Positions 17,339 through 26,287 of a DNA stretch of 64,000 nt are shown here, piece by piece. The stretch lies in contig CAVVPZ010000004.1 in NCBI GenBank assembly GCA_963750255.1, positions 62,001-126,000 on the forward strand, in the 5' to 3' direction. The first letter of the stretch is position 1; the number at the start of each line of letters is the position of its first letter. This stretch comes from DATLED01 sp963750255 (GTDB lineage Bacteria > Actinomycetota > Acidimicrobiia > Acidimicrobiales > CADCTF01). The position numbers and the translations under genes were made by a program. The notes beneath the pieces are model-generated. The model saw only the letters and a list, made by a program, of their open reading frames with translations. It made no database searches and was not told the DNA's origin.

Positions 17339-18267
17339 CCCGGCCCCGTTCGACGACCGACGTCACGGCGGCCGACGTCGCGGCGGCAAACCCCGGACCA
17401 TCGACCAGCGGCACGTCATGATCGCGGGCCAGCTCGATCACCTCGGCCCCTGGAATCGCTCGCGCGAGTTGGCGCTGCTTTCGGGGCCGAACGAGACGGT
17501 CGCGGGTGGTGACGACCACCGTGGTGGGCACGTCGATCGACCCCGCGAACGGGCGGGCGTCGTAGGCACCCAGCGCCCGGCCGGCGTCGGCGATGGCACC
17601 CGGGTCGCCCCGACGCAACTCGGCTCGCATCCAATCTCGATAGTGCGCGATCTCCGGCGCATCGTCGATGGCGGCGCGGAGCGTCCGGTCGAGCAATCCG
17701 CCGTGGCCGACCGAGGCGGAGGAAGTACTCCACCAGCGCCATGAAGCGGAACGTCACTCGCTCGCGCCACGCCGCCTTCCACTCCATCGCCGTGGACTCG
17801 AGCACGAGTCCCGCAACGAGTTCCGGATGTCGGTGCCACAACAACAGGGCGATCGGCCCGCCCATGGAGTAGCCCACCACCACGGCTGGACCGGCGTCGA
17901 GTTCGCGGAGCACGCCGGCGGCGTCATCGGCTGCGGCTTCGAGGCTGAACCTCTCCTCCGAGCGCATGCCCCGGCCATGCCCACGGTGGTCGACGGCGAC
18001 GAGCCGGCCGAGGACGGACACGGCGTCGTAGGCCCGGAACCAGTTGAGGTCGGCCGAGGCCGTCCATCCGTGGAGCAACAAGATCGTCGGTTGGCCGGCG
18101 ACTCCCATCCGCTCCCGGACGAACACCTCGCCTCGTCCTGGCACCTCGACGATGCGGGCAGGGGGAAGCCCGGGCGGTGGCACCGGAGGTTGCGGCTCGT
18201 CTGGGGTGAGGGGGCGGAGAAATCGGCGGGCGCGGGTCATGTCAGCGCGCCAGGAGTCGCGGGGCAC
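17319..18267 (-). CDS. Alpha/beta hydrolase (frameshifted near 17700)
   Basis: An alpha/beta hydrolase of about 315 residues: the oxyanion-hole HGWTASADLNW, VAVDHRGHGRG, nucleophile elbow GYSMGGP with the catalytic Ser, and the late His in ARDHDVPLVD. Around 17,690-17,720 the frame changes after FLRLGRP; the rest (LLDRTLRAAIDDAPEIAHYR onward) lies in another frame and ends at 17319. One indel explains this. GTG 18267 has AAGGAG 5 bp upstream, so this start is ribosome-site-led. The substrate is unknown; it could be an esterase or lipase. It lies 17 bp after the lipoprotein gene. Confidence 0.82.
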
Positions 18268-18284
18268 GTCGACTCCTTACCCGT

Positions 18285-19352
18285 TCAGGAGCCGGTTCTG
18301 AACTTCCGCAGCGATGGCCACGCTTCGGGCCGGGTCGTCCGCCAGTCATAGATCGAGCCGCCGATGGCCCCGTGCTCGACGGCGGCTCGGAGGAAGCTCT
18401 CGACCTGATCCGGCGTAGCGCCGACCCCGCCGACCGGCGAGACGGCCGCTGTCGGGTTGTTGAGGTTGGCCCGAAGGCGGCGAAGGTTCTCGTCGGTATA
18501 GGTGTACGGGTCGCGATATCCCGACGACGCCTTGCGGTCGCTCCAATAGCCCATGGTCTGCCACACGTCGTACAGGGGGGCAACCTCTTGCCAGGGGAAG
18601 CCGGGCCAGAAGTTGGGATTGACCACTTCCATCTGCACCGGCGGCATGACGATGGCGCCGACCGTGCGGCCGGGCAGCGCAGCGCGCAGACGGGTGCTGA
18701 GGTCGACGAGCCTGGCGCTACGTTCGCCGGCGTCGCCGACCTTGCGGCTCTCGATGTCGACGGCCACCGCGTCGACGTCGAGGTTGGCGCTGGCCACGAG
18801 CCGGTTGAGGTCGTTGTCGACGTCCTCGAGGGTCGGGAGGTACCAGGCCACCACGCGGAGTCCTCTCTGGTGAGCCCGGGCGATGATGGGCTCGAGGAGT
18901 TCGCGCTCGGCGATGAGGTCAGGCGTGTCGTGCTTGGCCGTCTGCAAGAACAGCGTCTGCACCCCTTCATCGGCCATCTGGTCGACCTGGTCCGGGCCGA
19001 CGGTCGGCGTCGTCTCCTTGTAGTGACTCCAGTCGTAGACGTCGACCCAGGTGCCGAGACCGGCGAAGGCGGTGAGGTCGCCGGGCACGGGGGCGGCGGC
19101 CGCCTGGGGCCGAGGGGCTGTCGTCGGGGGCGGCGGCGCCGTCGTGGTCGGTGCCGCGGTCGTCGTGGTCGGCGGCACCGTCGACGTGGTGGTCGGCTCG
19201 GCCGCCGCCGCCTCGAGGGGGGTTGGGGCGCCGGTCTCGGCGACAGGCGAAACCTCGCGCACGAGGCGGTCAGGTCCGGATCCGGCCCCACACGAGGTGA
19301 GGAGCAGACCGGTGGCGGCGGCCAACCACGCCGCCCGCCGCACGTTCCCCAC
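18285..19352 (-). CDS. Secreted lipoprotein with glycoside-hydrolase-like TIM-barrel domain
   Basis: A 355-residue protein with a lipoprotein signal (lipobox LLTSC, Cys21), then a Thr/Pro linker of TTT and PTT runs (residues 50-85), then a globular domain with barrel-like strands (LGTWVDVYDW, VQTLFLQTA, LRVVAWYLP, DAVAVDIES, TVGAIVMPP). Strand-end Asp and Glu residues (VDVYD, DIE) resemble putative glycosidases of the GHL/DUF4015 type, but no defining motif proves activity. It is likely anchored outside the cytoplasmic membrane. The GTG at 19352 follows a TAACCT box by 8 bp, so a leaderless mRNA is predicted. Confidence 0.65.
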   Translation of the reverse strand: MGNVRRAAWLAAATGLLLTSCGAGSGPDRLVREVSPVAETGAPTPLEAAAAEPTTTSTVPPTTTTAAPTTTAPPPPTTAPRPQAAAAPVPGDLTAFAGLGTWVDVYDWSHYKETTPTVGPDQVDQMADEGVQTLFLQTAKHDTPDLIAERELLEPIIARAHQRGLRVVAWYLPTLEDVDNDLNRLVASANLDVDAVAVDIESRKVGDAGERSARLVDLSTRLRAALPGRTVGAIVMPPVQMEVVNPNFWPGFPWQEVAPLYDVWQTMGYWSDRKASSGYRDPYTYTDENLRRLRANLNNPTAAVSPVGGVGATPDQVESFLRAAVEHGAIGGSIYDWRTTRPEAWPSLRKFRTGS

Positions 19353-19394
19353 AGCGCGCCAGGTTAGAGGAGGCGCACGCCCACGTGGGTTCGC

Positions 19395-19562
19395 CTAGGG
19401 GGCGTCGACGCCTTCTTCGTCTTCATCCTCCGTGGCCAGGCACCACGATGCGTGCTCGGCCTCGGGTGCTGCACCGCACTCGGGGCAGGGTTCGACGACC
19501 AGCTCATTGGTCCGCTTGAGGGCACGCGCTTCTTCGAAGCGCCGATGACGTCCCTTTTTCAC
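19395..19562 (-). CDS. Small basic/acidic zinc-ribbon-like protein (55 aa)
   Basis: A 55-residue protein from GTG 19562: a strongly basic N-terminus (VKKGRHRRFEEARALKR), one CPECG pair, a second Cys at SWC, and an acidic tail (EDEDEEGVDAP). It could bind one metal ion or nucleic acid. GGGGAG lies 7 bp before the GTG. A longer frame to 19685 exists but would run into the divergent leaderless gene. No family is recognised. Confidence 0.5.
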   Translation of the reverse strand: MKKGRHRRFEEARALKRTNELVVEPCPECGAAPEAEHASWCLATEDEDEEGVDAP

Positions 19563-19638
19563 GGGCTCGCTCCCCGACTCGAGAAGGGTTGGAACGGGCA
19601 AGCAGTGTATCCGCTCCCCCGCACTACCCTCGCGCTCC

Positions 19639-19884
19639 ATGGCTCCGGACACCAATGCGCAGGCAGGCTTCGACATCGAGGCCATGATCGGACGGTTTCA
19701 GGCCCGGGCCAAAGCGGTCCGGAGCCGGGGCATGCCGCCGATCGAGGGCGCCGAGCGCAAGCGATTCGTCGAGCAGATGCAACTCGACTTCCAGGACTAC
19801 GCCATGCTCGGCGACGCGGTCGGCACCCTCGAGGACGGCATTTTGACCCTCCGGGTCGATCTTCGCCCGAAGCCCGAGGACTGA
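19639..19884 (+). CDS. Small hypothetical protein (81 aa)
   Basis: An 81-residue mainly helical protein (FDIEAMIGRFQARAKAVRSRG, then VEQMQLDFQDYAMLGDA) ending with a short strand and an acidic tail. It has no known domain. The ATG is 8 bp after a TACCCT box (19625-19630), the same leaderless arrangement as many genes here, which supports it being real. It converges with RNase D. Confidence 0.6.
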   Translation: MAPDTNAQAGFDIEAMIGRFQARAKAVRSRGMPPIEGAERKRFVEQMQLDFQDYAMLGDAVGTLEDGILTLRVDLRPKPED

Positions 19885-19902
19885 CCGGCCCCGTCGTCGC
19901 CC

Positions 19903-21087
19903 TCACAGTCCCTCGTTGGGCACGAGGACGAGGTCACCGCTTCCGGGTCGGAAAGCGAGGGCAGCCCGTCCATCGATCAGCTGACGAAGTCGATCGCCGA
20001 TGAGCCCGGCACGCCATCCCTGGGCCAGACGGGCATCGTCGTCACCTCGGAGCAGCGCCAGCAGGTCTCCCCGGGTGGCGAGCACGGCGTTGTCGATCCG
20101 GAGGTCCTGGCTGAGCTGGGCCAGCCACGCCGACGCCAACGTGACGGCCGGGCGCAACGTTCGATCCGTGTCGTCGACCGGCGGGACCCTGATGGCGCCA
20201 CGGTCGAGGCTCTGGCCCCGGGCCACTGCCGCGAGGATCTCGGGAGCGGCGTCGCCCTTGAGGTAGCGGCCGTCGAGGCCCCGGATATCGCGCAGTTCGC
20301 CGGCGCTGGTGGGCGCACGGTGGGCGATCCCGACCAGGGCGAGATCGGCGAGGACGGTTCGGGGCGGCTTGTCGGCGGCAGCCGCCCGACGCTCCCTCCA
20401 TGCCCCCACCTCCTGGGCGATGCCACGGGCCGGGCCCCGAAGTGACCTGCTGTCCTTGATCCGCCACCATGCCGTTTCGGGCTCTTGGGGCGTATGGGGC
20501 TTGATCCGGAGGAGTTCGCACTCCTGCTCGGCCCAGGTCAGGCGGTCGCCGTCGGCGGAAAGTTTGGCAATCAGCGCGTCGTGCAACTCGAGGAGGTACG
20601 CGACGTCGGCGGCTGCGTACCTGCGTTGGCTGGCCGTGAGCGGACGCTGCATCCAGTCGGTGAGGCGGTCGCCCTTGGTCAGGCGCACCCCGGCGAACCG
20701 CTCGACCAGTGAGAGCAGCGACGGCGAGGACAGGCCGATGAACGCGGCGGCCACCTGGGTGTCGAACAAGCGGGCGGGAGTGACGCCGCAGGCTCGTTCG
20801 AGCACTTCGAGATCCTGGTCGGCAGCGTGCATGATGCACAGCCCCTCACCTTCGAGCACCGACGCGAACGGCGCCAGGTCGACCGACAGGGGGTCGACGA
20901 GGGCAATCCCGCCCGGCCATCCCACCTGGACGAGGGCGAGCTGGGGCCAGTACGAGCGCTCGCGATGGAATTCGGTGTCGATGGTGTAGCGGGGCTCGTC
21001 CGCCAGCGTGGCGACGAGGTCGTCGAGACCGGCGGCGGTGTCTATCCACTCTCCCTCGGGCTGTTCGCCTTCTGCCGGCGGGCTCAC
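19903..21087 (-). CDS. rnd: Ribonuclease D-like 3'-5' exonuclease with HRDC domains
   Basis: A 394-residue protein. The DEDDy exonuclease motifs are visible: DTEFHRE (motif I), HAADQDLEVL (motif II) and YAAADVAYLLEL (motif III with the catalytic Tyr and Asp). HRDC-type helical domains follow (residues ~215-390). It trims structured RNA 3' ends, classically tRNA precursors, in the cytoplasm. GTG 21087 is chosen because it overlaps the thioesterase stop by 4 bp (GTGA); the longer open frame upstream lies inside the thioesterase gene. Confidence 0.9.
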   Translation of the reverse strand: MSPPAEGEQPEGEWIDTAAGLDDLVATLADEPRYTIDTEFHRERSYWPQLALVQVGWPGGIALVDPLSVDLAPFASVLEGEGLCIMHAADQDLEVLERACGVTPARLFDTQVAAAFIGLSSPSLLSLVERFAGVRLTKGDRLTDWMQRPLTASQRRYAAADVAYLLELHDALIAKLSADGDRLTWAEQECELLRIKPHTPQEPETAWWRIKDSRSLRGPARGIAQEVGAWRERRAAAADKPPRTVLADLALVGIAHRAPTSAGELRDIRGLDGRYLKGDAAPEILAAVARGQSLDRGAIRVPPVDDTDRTLRPAVTLASAWLAQLSQDLRIDNAVLATRGDLLALLRGDDDARLAQGWRAGLIGDRLRQLIDGRAALAFRPGSGDLVLVPNEGL

Positions 21088-21575
21088 CCCTGGACGTAAC
21101 CGGCGTCGTCGCCGGAGACCTCGACCCCTATGGCCGACTTGGCCTGATCGGCGTCCATGGCGTGAAACGTGGACTCGGCCACCGCGCATGGCCGCCCTTG
21201 CGCGTCGCTCACCGTGGCCGTGACCTCGATCGTGGCGTCGTTGCGGCCCGCGATCCGCGCCTCGACCCGGTAGGTGCGACCGATGCGGATCGGCCACTTG
21301 AACTCTGTCGTCGTCCGGGTCGTGAGGGCGAAGGCCTTGGCCTCGGCGATGGTCGCCCACGACATCGCTTCGTCGAGCAACGCCATGGTGACGCCACCGT
21401 GGACATAGGACGGAGCTCCAGAGAACGTTTCCGGGAGCGTGTACTCGGCGTAGACCGTGCCGGCCTCGTCGTCGTGGAAGAAGGGCACCCGCAGGCCGCC
21501 CTCGTTGCTGGGTTCGCAGACGAAGCAGTTGGAAGCGAAGCCCCAGCTGGTGTTGTCGAGGGCGTGGACGGCCAT
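21084..21575 (-). CDS. PaaI/hotdog-fold thioesterase
   Basis: A 163-residue hotdog-fold protein: PETFSGAPSYVHGGVTMALLDEAMSW carries the HGG motif and the catalytic Asp/Glu typical of PaaI-type acyl-CoA thioesterases. It begins CFVCEPSNEGG, a short Cys pair often seen in this subgroup. It would hydrolyse an acyl-CoA. The ATG at 21575 follows TAGCTT (complement of 21582-21587) by 6 bp, so the message is probably leaderless. It is coupled to RNase D by a 4-bp overlap. Confidence 0.85.
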   Translation of the reverse strand: MAVHALDNTSWGFASNCFVCEPSNEGGLRVPFFHDDEAGTVYAEYTLPETFSGAPSYVHGGVTMALLDEAMSWATIAEAKAFALTTRTTTEFKWPIRIGRTYRVEARIAGRNDATIEVTATVSDAQGRPCAVAESTFHAMDADQAKSAIGVEVSGDDAGYVQG

Positions 21576-21612
21576 GGCGGGAAGCTAGCGGAGCCGCGGC
21601 CGAACCAAGTCG

Positions 21613-22578
21613 CTACGCACCGGACCGGATGGCGGCGAGGTCGGCTTGATCGGCGTCATCGAAGGTGCGCGGCGGCGGCCCGGTGAGGACCTGGCTGACG
21701 AGGCTCGACTCGACGGCCCAGTACATGACCGACCTCGTGTTCTTGGAGTGGCCCGGATGGTCGGGGTCGGCTCGGCCGGTCGACAGCACGAGGTCGACAA
21801 GGCCGAGCACGTGCCCGAGTTCGTGCACGACGACCGCTTCTTCGAGGTCGTCGCCGGTGATCACGGGCGTCGTGGCCGAGTCGATAGCGTCGCTGAACAC
21901 GGCGACGACGTCGCCCCGCACCGTCACCCCGAGAATGCTGGTGTCGCCCTCGAAGGAGCCCCGCAAGAAGAGGAGACGCACCACAGCTTGGCCGCCTGCC
22001 CCTTGGGCCACCTTGGCCTCGCGGTCGGCGAGCGCGCGGATGTCGTCGGCCGACCAGTCCTTGGCCCCGGCCCCGAGCCCCGCCGCCACCGGGGTGCTGA
22101 CATCCTTGGCCGCCACCCTGCGCACGGTGTCGGCCAGAAAGGTCGTGGTCGTGGCCGAAGGACCGGCCCCTGGCTGAACCAGCCGCTCGAGCACGATCGA
22201 GCGGGAGGCGGTCGGTCGAAGCAACGTGCGGGCGAACGCGCCCGGGGGGCCCTGACTCCCGTCGTCGGCTCGCGCCGCGACGGTCGTAGCCGGATCCGAA
22301 CCGCCGGGGAGGTCGGCGGCGCCGGTCGGCCGGCCCGCCGACCCACCCGGCGCCGTCGTGGTGGTTGGCACCGGCCCTGTCGCAGACCCGGGCTTCGTTG
22401 GCGTCGATGGCGCGCCTGTGCCCGACCCCTCGCCGGCCGACGGCCGGCCCGACCCGGCGGCGGTCGATGACGTCGCGTCACCGACCCCGACCGAGGTGCC
22501 CGCCCCGCTGGAGGTGCGCGGCGCCGCGCAACCTGCCAGCAGAAGCGAGACCACCACCACGGTCCAGAGCCGGCGCAT
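21613..22578 (-). CDS. Lipoprotein with metzincin-like zinc protease domain
   Basis: A 321-residue protein with a lipobox LLAGC (Cys17), a low-complexity Gly/Ser/Thr/Pro linker (residues 20-100), and a C-terminal domain with HELGHVLGL (zinc-binding His pair and catalytic Glu, near residue 250) followed by SVMYWAVES, a plausible Met-turn. HExxHxxG plus a downstream Met is the metzincin pattern, as in matrixin-like proteases. It should be membrane-anchored and face outwards. The substrate is unknown. No clear -10 box or ribosome site precedes the ATG. Confidence 0.75.
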   Translation of the reverse strand: MRRLWTVVVVSLLLAGCAAPRTSSGAGTSVGVGDATSSTAAGSGRPSAGEGSGTGAPSTPTKPGSATGPVPTTTTAPGGSAGRPTGAADLPGGSDPATTVAARADDGSQGPPGAFARTLLRPTASRSIVLERLVQPGAGPSATTTTFLADTVRRVAAKDVSTPVAAGLGAGAKDWSADDIRALADREAKVAQGAGGQAVVRLLFLRGSFEGDTSILGVTVRGDVVAVFSDAIDSATTPVITGDDLEEAVVVHELGHVLGLVDLVLSTGRADPDHPGHSKNTRSVMYWAVESSLVSQVLTGPPPRTFDDADQADLAAIRSGA

Positions 22579-22643
22579 CCATCCATCGTCGCCGATGACA
22601 CGATCCCCGTCGACGCGGGCACCCTCGGCGGTAGCGTCGAGCC

Positions 22644-23183
22644 ATGCTCTATGCCTTCGCCTTCGACCGGCTGGCGGCGCTGACTGGCGACCTCTACTTC
22701 CTCAACCCTCACCCCACGCCGGGCGAGGAGGGACCCGAGCAGGGCGTCCGGCTCGAACTGCGCATCGTGGAGAAACAGCCGCTCAACGGCTCCATCTATT
22801 CGGCGCAGCCCATCGCCGTCACCCGGCCCATCTGGCGGGCCGACCTCCTCGAGTCGGTCGACGCTCCCGGCACCCTCGACCGGGCCCACCACCACCCCCG
22901 CTTTCGGGGTTGGGAACCGGGCCGGCGCCACTTCGTCGAGGCCCTCTCCTCGGATCCGCTCCCCTGGGTCGAGTCCCGCCTCCGCGACGTCTCGACCGTG
23001 TTGGCCGAGGCCGAGGTCGACCCCGCCGATCTGGCTCCCGGCGACCCCGATGCGCTCGTCTCCGCCGTGCCCGACATCATGAACGCCCTCGAACGTCTCC
23101 TCGATGGCGTCCGTGCCGGGCGCCTGGGACAACCTCCGGCCGACGGTGTGTTCGACGACAGCGCCCGCGTCGGCTGGCTCTGA
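22644..23183 (+). CDS. Conserved hypothetical protein (179 aa)
   Basis: A 179-residue soluble protein (LYAFAFDRLAALTGDLYF ... GDPDALVSAVPDIMNALERLLDGV). It has a strand-rich first half and a helical second half. No known domain, signal or membrane helix is seen. The ATG is 6 bp after a TAGCGT box (22632-22637), so a leaderless message is likely. About 100 bp beyond its stop, before the convergent flavin reductase, I see no confident gene. Confidence 0.65.
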   Translation: MLYAFAFDRLAALTGDLYFLNPHPTPGEEGPEQGVRLELRIVEKQPLNGSIYSAQPIAVTRPIWRADLLESVDAPGTLDRAHHHPRFRGWEPGRRHFVEALSSDPLPWVESRLRDVSTVLAEAEVDPADLAPGDPDALVSAVPDIMNALERLLDGVRAGRLGQPPADGVFDDSARVGWL

Positions 23184-23287
23184 CACGCTCGTGCCCAGGG
23201 CACGGTCGGCCACGACCTCGGCCCGGGGCCTGCGCATTTCACGCTGGGCATGAGGCAGGAGTTCGTCGTCAAGTAGGCAGCGGGTGG

Positions 23288-23839
23288 TCAGCCGCCGTAG
23301 TTCATGCGGGTGTCCTCCATGCGGAGCACCTCGGTGTCCTCGGCGCCTCGGAAGCCGGCGTCGACGATCTCGCCGATGAAGAACGTCGAGGTGCCGCAGT
23401 CGACCGCCTGCCACACCCGACAGTCGACGAACGCGAGCGCCTGATCGAGGACGGGGCACCCGGTCACCGCGGCCGCGTGCACGGCGAAGCCGTTGAGTTG
23501 CCCGGGCTCGGGGCCGTCGTCGACGGGCTTGGTGAACTTGCGCACGATGGCCCGATCGTCACGGGCCAGCACGTTGAGGGTGAACGCGCCGCCGCCGGTC
23601 ACCAACTCGTGCGTGAGGGCCTCGTGCTCGATCGACACGCCGAGCAATTTCGGCGACACGCTCACCTGGGTGACCAGGTTGGCCGTCATCAGATTGCGGC
23701 GCCCGTCGTGGTGACTGCCGATCACATAGAGCCCGCTCGGCAGGGTCCACAGCACGCGGCGACGGAGCTTGTCGTATTCGGTCGGATCGGCGCCGTCGGG
23801 AAACGGGCCCACCGGTTCATCGGTCTTGGCCGGGCTCAT
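23288..23839 (-). CDS. Flavin reductase-like FMN-binding protein
   Basis: A 183-residue split-barrel flavoprotein of the flavin-reductase family: LPSGLYVIGSHHDGRRNLMTANL and VSVSPKLLGVSIEHEALTHEL are the characteristic first barrel strands that bind FMN. It would reduce free flavin with NAD(P)H for a partner monooxygenase, or act as a stand-alone reductase. It starts 9 bp after the SDR gene, so the SDR and this gene are probably one transcript with the CAP gene upstream. The partner oxygenase is not obvious here. Confidence 0.83.
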   Translation of the reverse strand: MSPAKTDEPVGPFPDGADPTEYDKLRRRVLWTLPSGLYVIGSHHDGRRNLMTANLVTQVSVSPKLLGVSIEHEALTHELVTGGGAFTLNVLARDDRAIVRKFTKPVDDGPEPGQLNGFAVHAAAVTGCPVLDQALAFVDCRVWQAVDCGTSTFFIGEIVDAGFRGAEDTEVLRMEDTRMNYGG

Positions 23840-23848
23840 GTCGTCGTC

Positions 23849-24655
23849 CTACCCGACCATCGTCGATTGACCGCCGTCGACGGGGAGCAGCACGCCGGTG
23901 ACGAATGCAGCCTCGTCTGATGCGAGGTAGAGCGCGGCAAAGGCCACGTCCCACGCCGTCCCTTGATGTCGCATCGGGACCCGCGACGCCCGCGCCGCCG
24001 CCAACTCCTCGCGGGGCTGCCCGCTGGCCCGGGCCGCGGCGTCGACGGCCATGGGCGTGTCGATCAGGCCGGGCAGGATGGCGTTGGCCCGTACGCCGTG
24101 GCGGGCGTTGGTCGACGCCAAGGCGTGCACCAGGGCGTTGACGCCCGCCTTGGACACCTTGTAGGCGGTCAGGTTGCCGGCGGCGGCGATCGACGCCAGC
24201 GACGACACGCACACGATCGATCCCGATCCCTGAGTGCGCATCACTGGCACGACGTGCTTGCACGTCATCCACATCGCCTTGAGGTTGACGTCCATGATCG
24301 AGTCCCATGTGGCCTCGGTCAACCGTGTGGGCGTGGCATCACCGGCGCCGATGCCGACGTTGTGGTGGAGGACATCGATCCGACCACCGAAGGCAGCCTG
24401 GGCGGCCGACGCCACTGATGCGCACGAGTCCTCGCTCGAGAGGTCGGCGACATGGACGCTCGCCTCTCCCCCGTCGGCGTCGATGAGGTCAGCCGTCTCC
24501 CGGGCCGAGCCTTCGTGGCGGTCGACGACGACAACCCGGGCCCCCTCGCGAGCGAACAACAGGGCCGTCGCCCGGCCGTTGCCCAATGTCGCGCCGGGCG
24601 TCTGACCGCCGCCGACGACGACGGCCACCTTCCCGGCGAGGCGGCCCTCGGTCAC
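23849..24655 (-). CDS. Short-chain dehydrogenase with extended glycine motif
   Basis: A 268-residue SDR. The cofactor loop is unusual: VVGGGQTPGATLGNGRA replaces the compact TGxxxGIG, adding about four residues, and the NNAG position reads HHNVG. Catalytic Ser (CVSSLAS) and YKVSK are intact, and the C-terminus is the normal PVDGG. Similar loops occur in some steroid- or terpenoid-related SDRs, so an unusual substrate is possible. The GTG at 24655 lies 11 bp after the CAP gene stop with TGAGGA upstream, suggesting co-transcription. Confidence 0.82.
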   Translation of the reverse strand: MTEGRLAGKVAVVVGGGQTPGATLGNGRATALLFAREGARVVVVDRHEGSARETADLIDADGGEASVHVADLSSEDSCASVASAAQAAFGGRIDVLHHNVGIGAGDATPTRLTEATWDSIMDVNLKAMWMTCKHVVPVMRTQGSGSIVCVSSLASIAAAGNLTAYKVSKAGVNALVHALASTNARHGVRANAILPGLIDTPMAVDAAARASGQPREELAAARASRVPMRHQGTAWDVAFAALYLASDEAAFVTGVLLPVDGGQSTMVG

Positions 24656-24666
24656 GTCGTCGATCC

Positions 24667-26094
24667 TCAGGCCATCCGAGAGAACTGGATCCCGACGAAC
24701 CGCCGGGCGGGCGGCTCGACGATTCCGAACGGGATCACGTCACGATCCGACCGGACGAGCCAGTAGCCGAGTGCACCCGGCGCCACGACGAGGGCCGTGA
24801 ACGGGGCCGGGTCGGTCTGGTCGCCGGCGCTCCCGAAGAAGCCGGCATCACCGAAGGAGAAGACGCCCCCATCGGCGCCCAACAACCAGTACCCGTGGCC
24901 GGTGGGGCTGGCGGTCATCGACACGACCGGCGACGACAGCTTGCCCAGTTCGGCTGCGCTGCCGTAGTAGCCGGCGTCGCCGTAGGCGAACACCCCGCCG
25001 TCAGAAGCGACGAGCCAATACCCGGCACCGGAGGGGGTGCGGACGCCACCGACGACTCCGGAGTTGAGCACCTGGCCTGCGGCGCTCCCGGCGAACGCGG
25101 CGTCGCCGAAGGTCAGCGCACCGCCGTCGGCCGAGAAGAGGGTGTAGCCGTTGCCAGTGGGCGACATCGTCCCGCCCACGACGGGCGCGTTGAGGCTGAT
25201 GTCGGCCGCGCTGCCGTGGAAGCCGGCGTCCCCGAAGCTGAACACGCCACCTCGGGCGCCGAACAGGACGTAGCCCGCACCCGTTGACGTGGCCGCCCCG
25301 CCGACGATCGGCTCGTCGAGGTTGAGGTCGGCCGCGCTTCCGGCGAAGGCCGCATCACCAAAGGTGAACACGCCGCCATCTTCAGCCACGACTCGGTAGC
25401 CCTTGCCGCCGGGCATGGCCGCCACCGCAGCCAGCGGCGCAGGCGGTGCCGCAGGGGCCGCCGACCGGACTGCTGACGAGCGCGACGTACGGGTCGAGGA
25501 GCGGGGCTCGGTCGAAGGAGCCGCAGCTCTGGGCGCCGATCGAGGGGCTGGCGCCGAGGCCGTAGGGGCCTTGGGCACCGCCGGCGCCTTGGGCACCGCC
25601 GGCGCCTTGGGCACCGCAGGTGCGGCGCCCGCACCGCCCGGACCGCGAGCGAACACCTGGGTCACCCAGACCCGCCCGTCGTCACCCTGCACCACCCCGA
25701 CGCCGGCGAGGTTGAAGTTGCCGAGGATGTTGCCCCGGTGCGCCGACGACGACATGAACATGGCGTTGACGTCGGCCACGCTGGCTCCGACGCCGACGTT
25801 CTCGCCCACTCCCTGCCAACCCGAGACCACCGAGCCGACACGGCCACCGAGATTGCCGGTGTGGGAGAGCGCCCCCTTCGAGGCCATCTCCGCCGAGTGC
25901 GAGCGGGCCAGCGAGGCCAGCCCGCCATGATCGGCAACCGGAGCCAGACCGGCTGCGGCCCGACGACCGTTGATGAACGACACGTCGGCCATGGCCGGCT
26001 CGGCCACGAGGACCAGGGCCAAGACGGCGGCGACGACGGCGCCGAGCACGCGCGGGAACCGAATCGTGGACGTGACGAAGGAGGACGAAGGCAT
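24667..26094 (-). CDS. Secreted CAP/SCP-domain protein with five DGGVF repeats
   Basis: A 475-residue secreted protein: signal peptide (residues 1-36, cut near AMA), CAP/SCP domain at about 38-150 (INGRRAAAGLAPV, ARSHSAEMA, GENVG, SSAHRGNIL, VWVTQVFA), an Ala/Pro linker with three PKAPAV units, then five repeats of about 44 residues with the core GYxxxxxDGGVFxFGDAxFxGSA and the start of a sixth (residues ~235-470). The repeats look like a beta-propeller or beta-solenoid and may bind cell-wall or surface polymers. CAP proteins lack a single known activity. A possible structured leader lies upstream. Confidence 0.82.
   Translation of the reverse strand: MPSSSFVTSTIRFPRVLGAVVAAVLALVLVAEPAMADVSFINGRRAAAGLAPVADHGGLASLARSHSAEMASKGALSHTGNLGGRVGSVVSGWQGVGENVGVGASVADVNAMFMSSSAHRGNILGNFNLAGVGVVQGDDGRVWVTQVFARGPGGAGAAPAVPKAPAVPKAPAVPKAPTASAPAPRSAPRAAAPSTEPRSSTRTSRSSAVRSAAPAAPPAPLAAVAAMPGGKGYRVVAEDGGVFTFGDAAFAGSAADLNLDEPIVGGAATSTGAGYVLFGARGGVFSFGDAGFHGSAADISLNAPVVGGTMSPTGNGYTLFSADGGALTFGDAAFAGSAAGQVLNSGVVGGVRTPSGAGYWLVASDGGVFAYGDAGYYGSAAELGKLSSPVVSMTASPTGHGYWLLGADGGVFSFGDAGFFGSAGDQTDPAPFTALVVAPGALGYWLVRSDRDVIPFGIVEPPARRFVGIQFSRMA
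25568..25621 (-). repeat. Three 18-bp tandem repeats in the CAP gene linker
   Basis: GCCTTGGGCACCGCCGGC is repeated three times head to tail; the last copy differs at two bases. It encodes the PKAPAV linker repeats. In-frame repeats of this kind can expand or contract between strains. Confidence 0.85.
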
Positions 26095-26202
26095 AGGAAA
26101 GCGACAGCTCCGAGTTCGTGGTGGCGGACCCAGCCCGGAGGCTCCAGGGCCATTCGGCGACGCAACGGCATCGCCGGGTGTGCGGTGGATGCGGGAACCC
26201 TA
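26095..26202 (-). promoter_or_regulatory. Promoter and ~100-nt leader of the CAP gene
   Basis: The coding-strand box TAGGGT (complement of 26197-26202) is about 100 nt from the ATG at 26094, unlike the leaderless genes nearby. The leader is GC-rich with several short self-complementary parts, and CAP genes in actinobacteria sometimes follow riboswitches. I could not match it to a known class, so only a structured leader is proposed. Confidence 0.3.
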
Positions 26203-26287
26203 GACGCCCGTCGGCACCCTGTCATGCTGCCGGGCAAAAGACCACGGGCCGTGTCTGAAATCGCCCGCGGCGCGCGAATTCTCGCCG

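Noticed and set aside
23184..23287. Short open frame ending MRQEFVVK between convergent genes
   Set aside because: Codon use is plausible but there is no start, no promoter and no family; it is too short to call.
26095..26202. c-di-AMP (ydaO) riboswitch
   Set aside because: The expected conserved blocks, such as the GGGGAAcC-type start, were not found on the coding strand.
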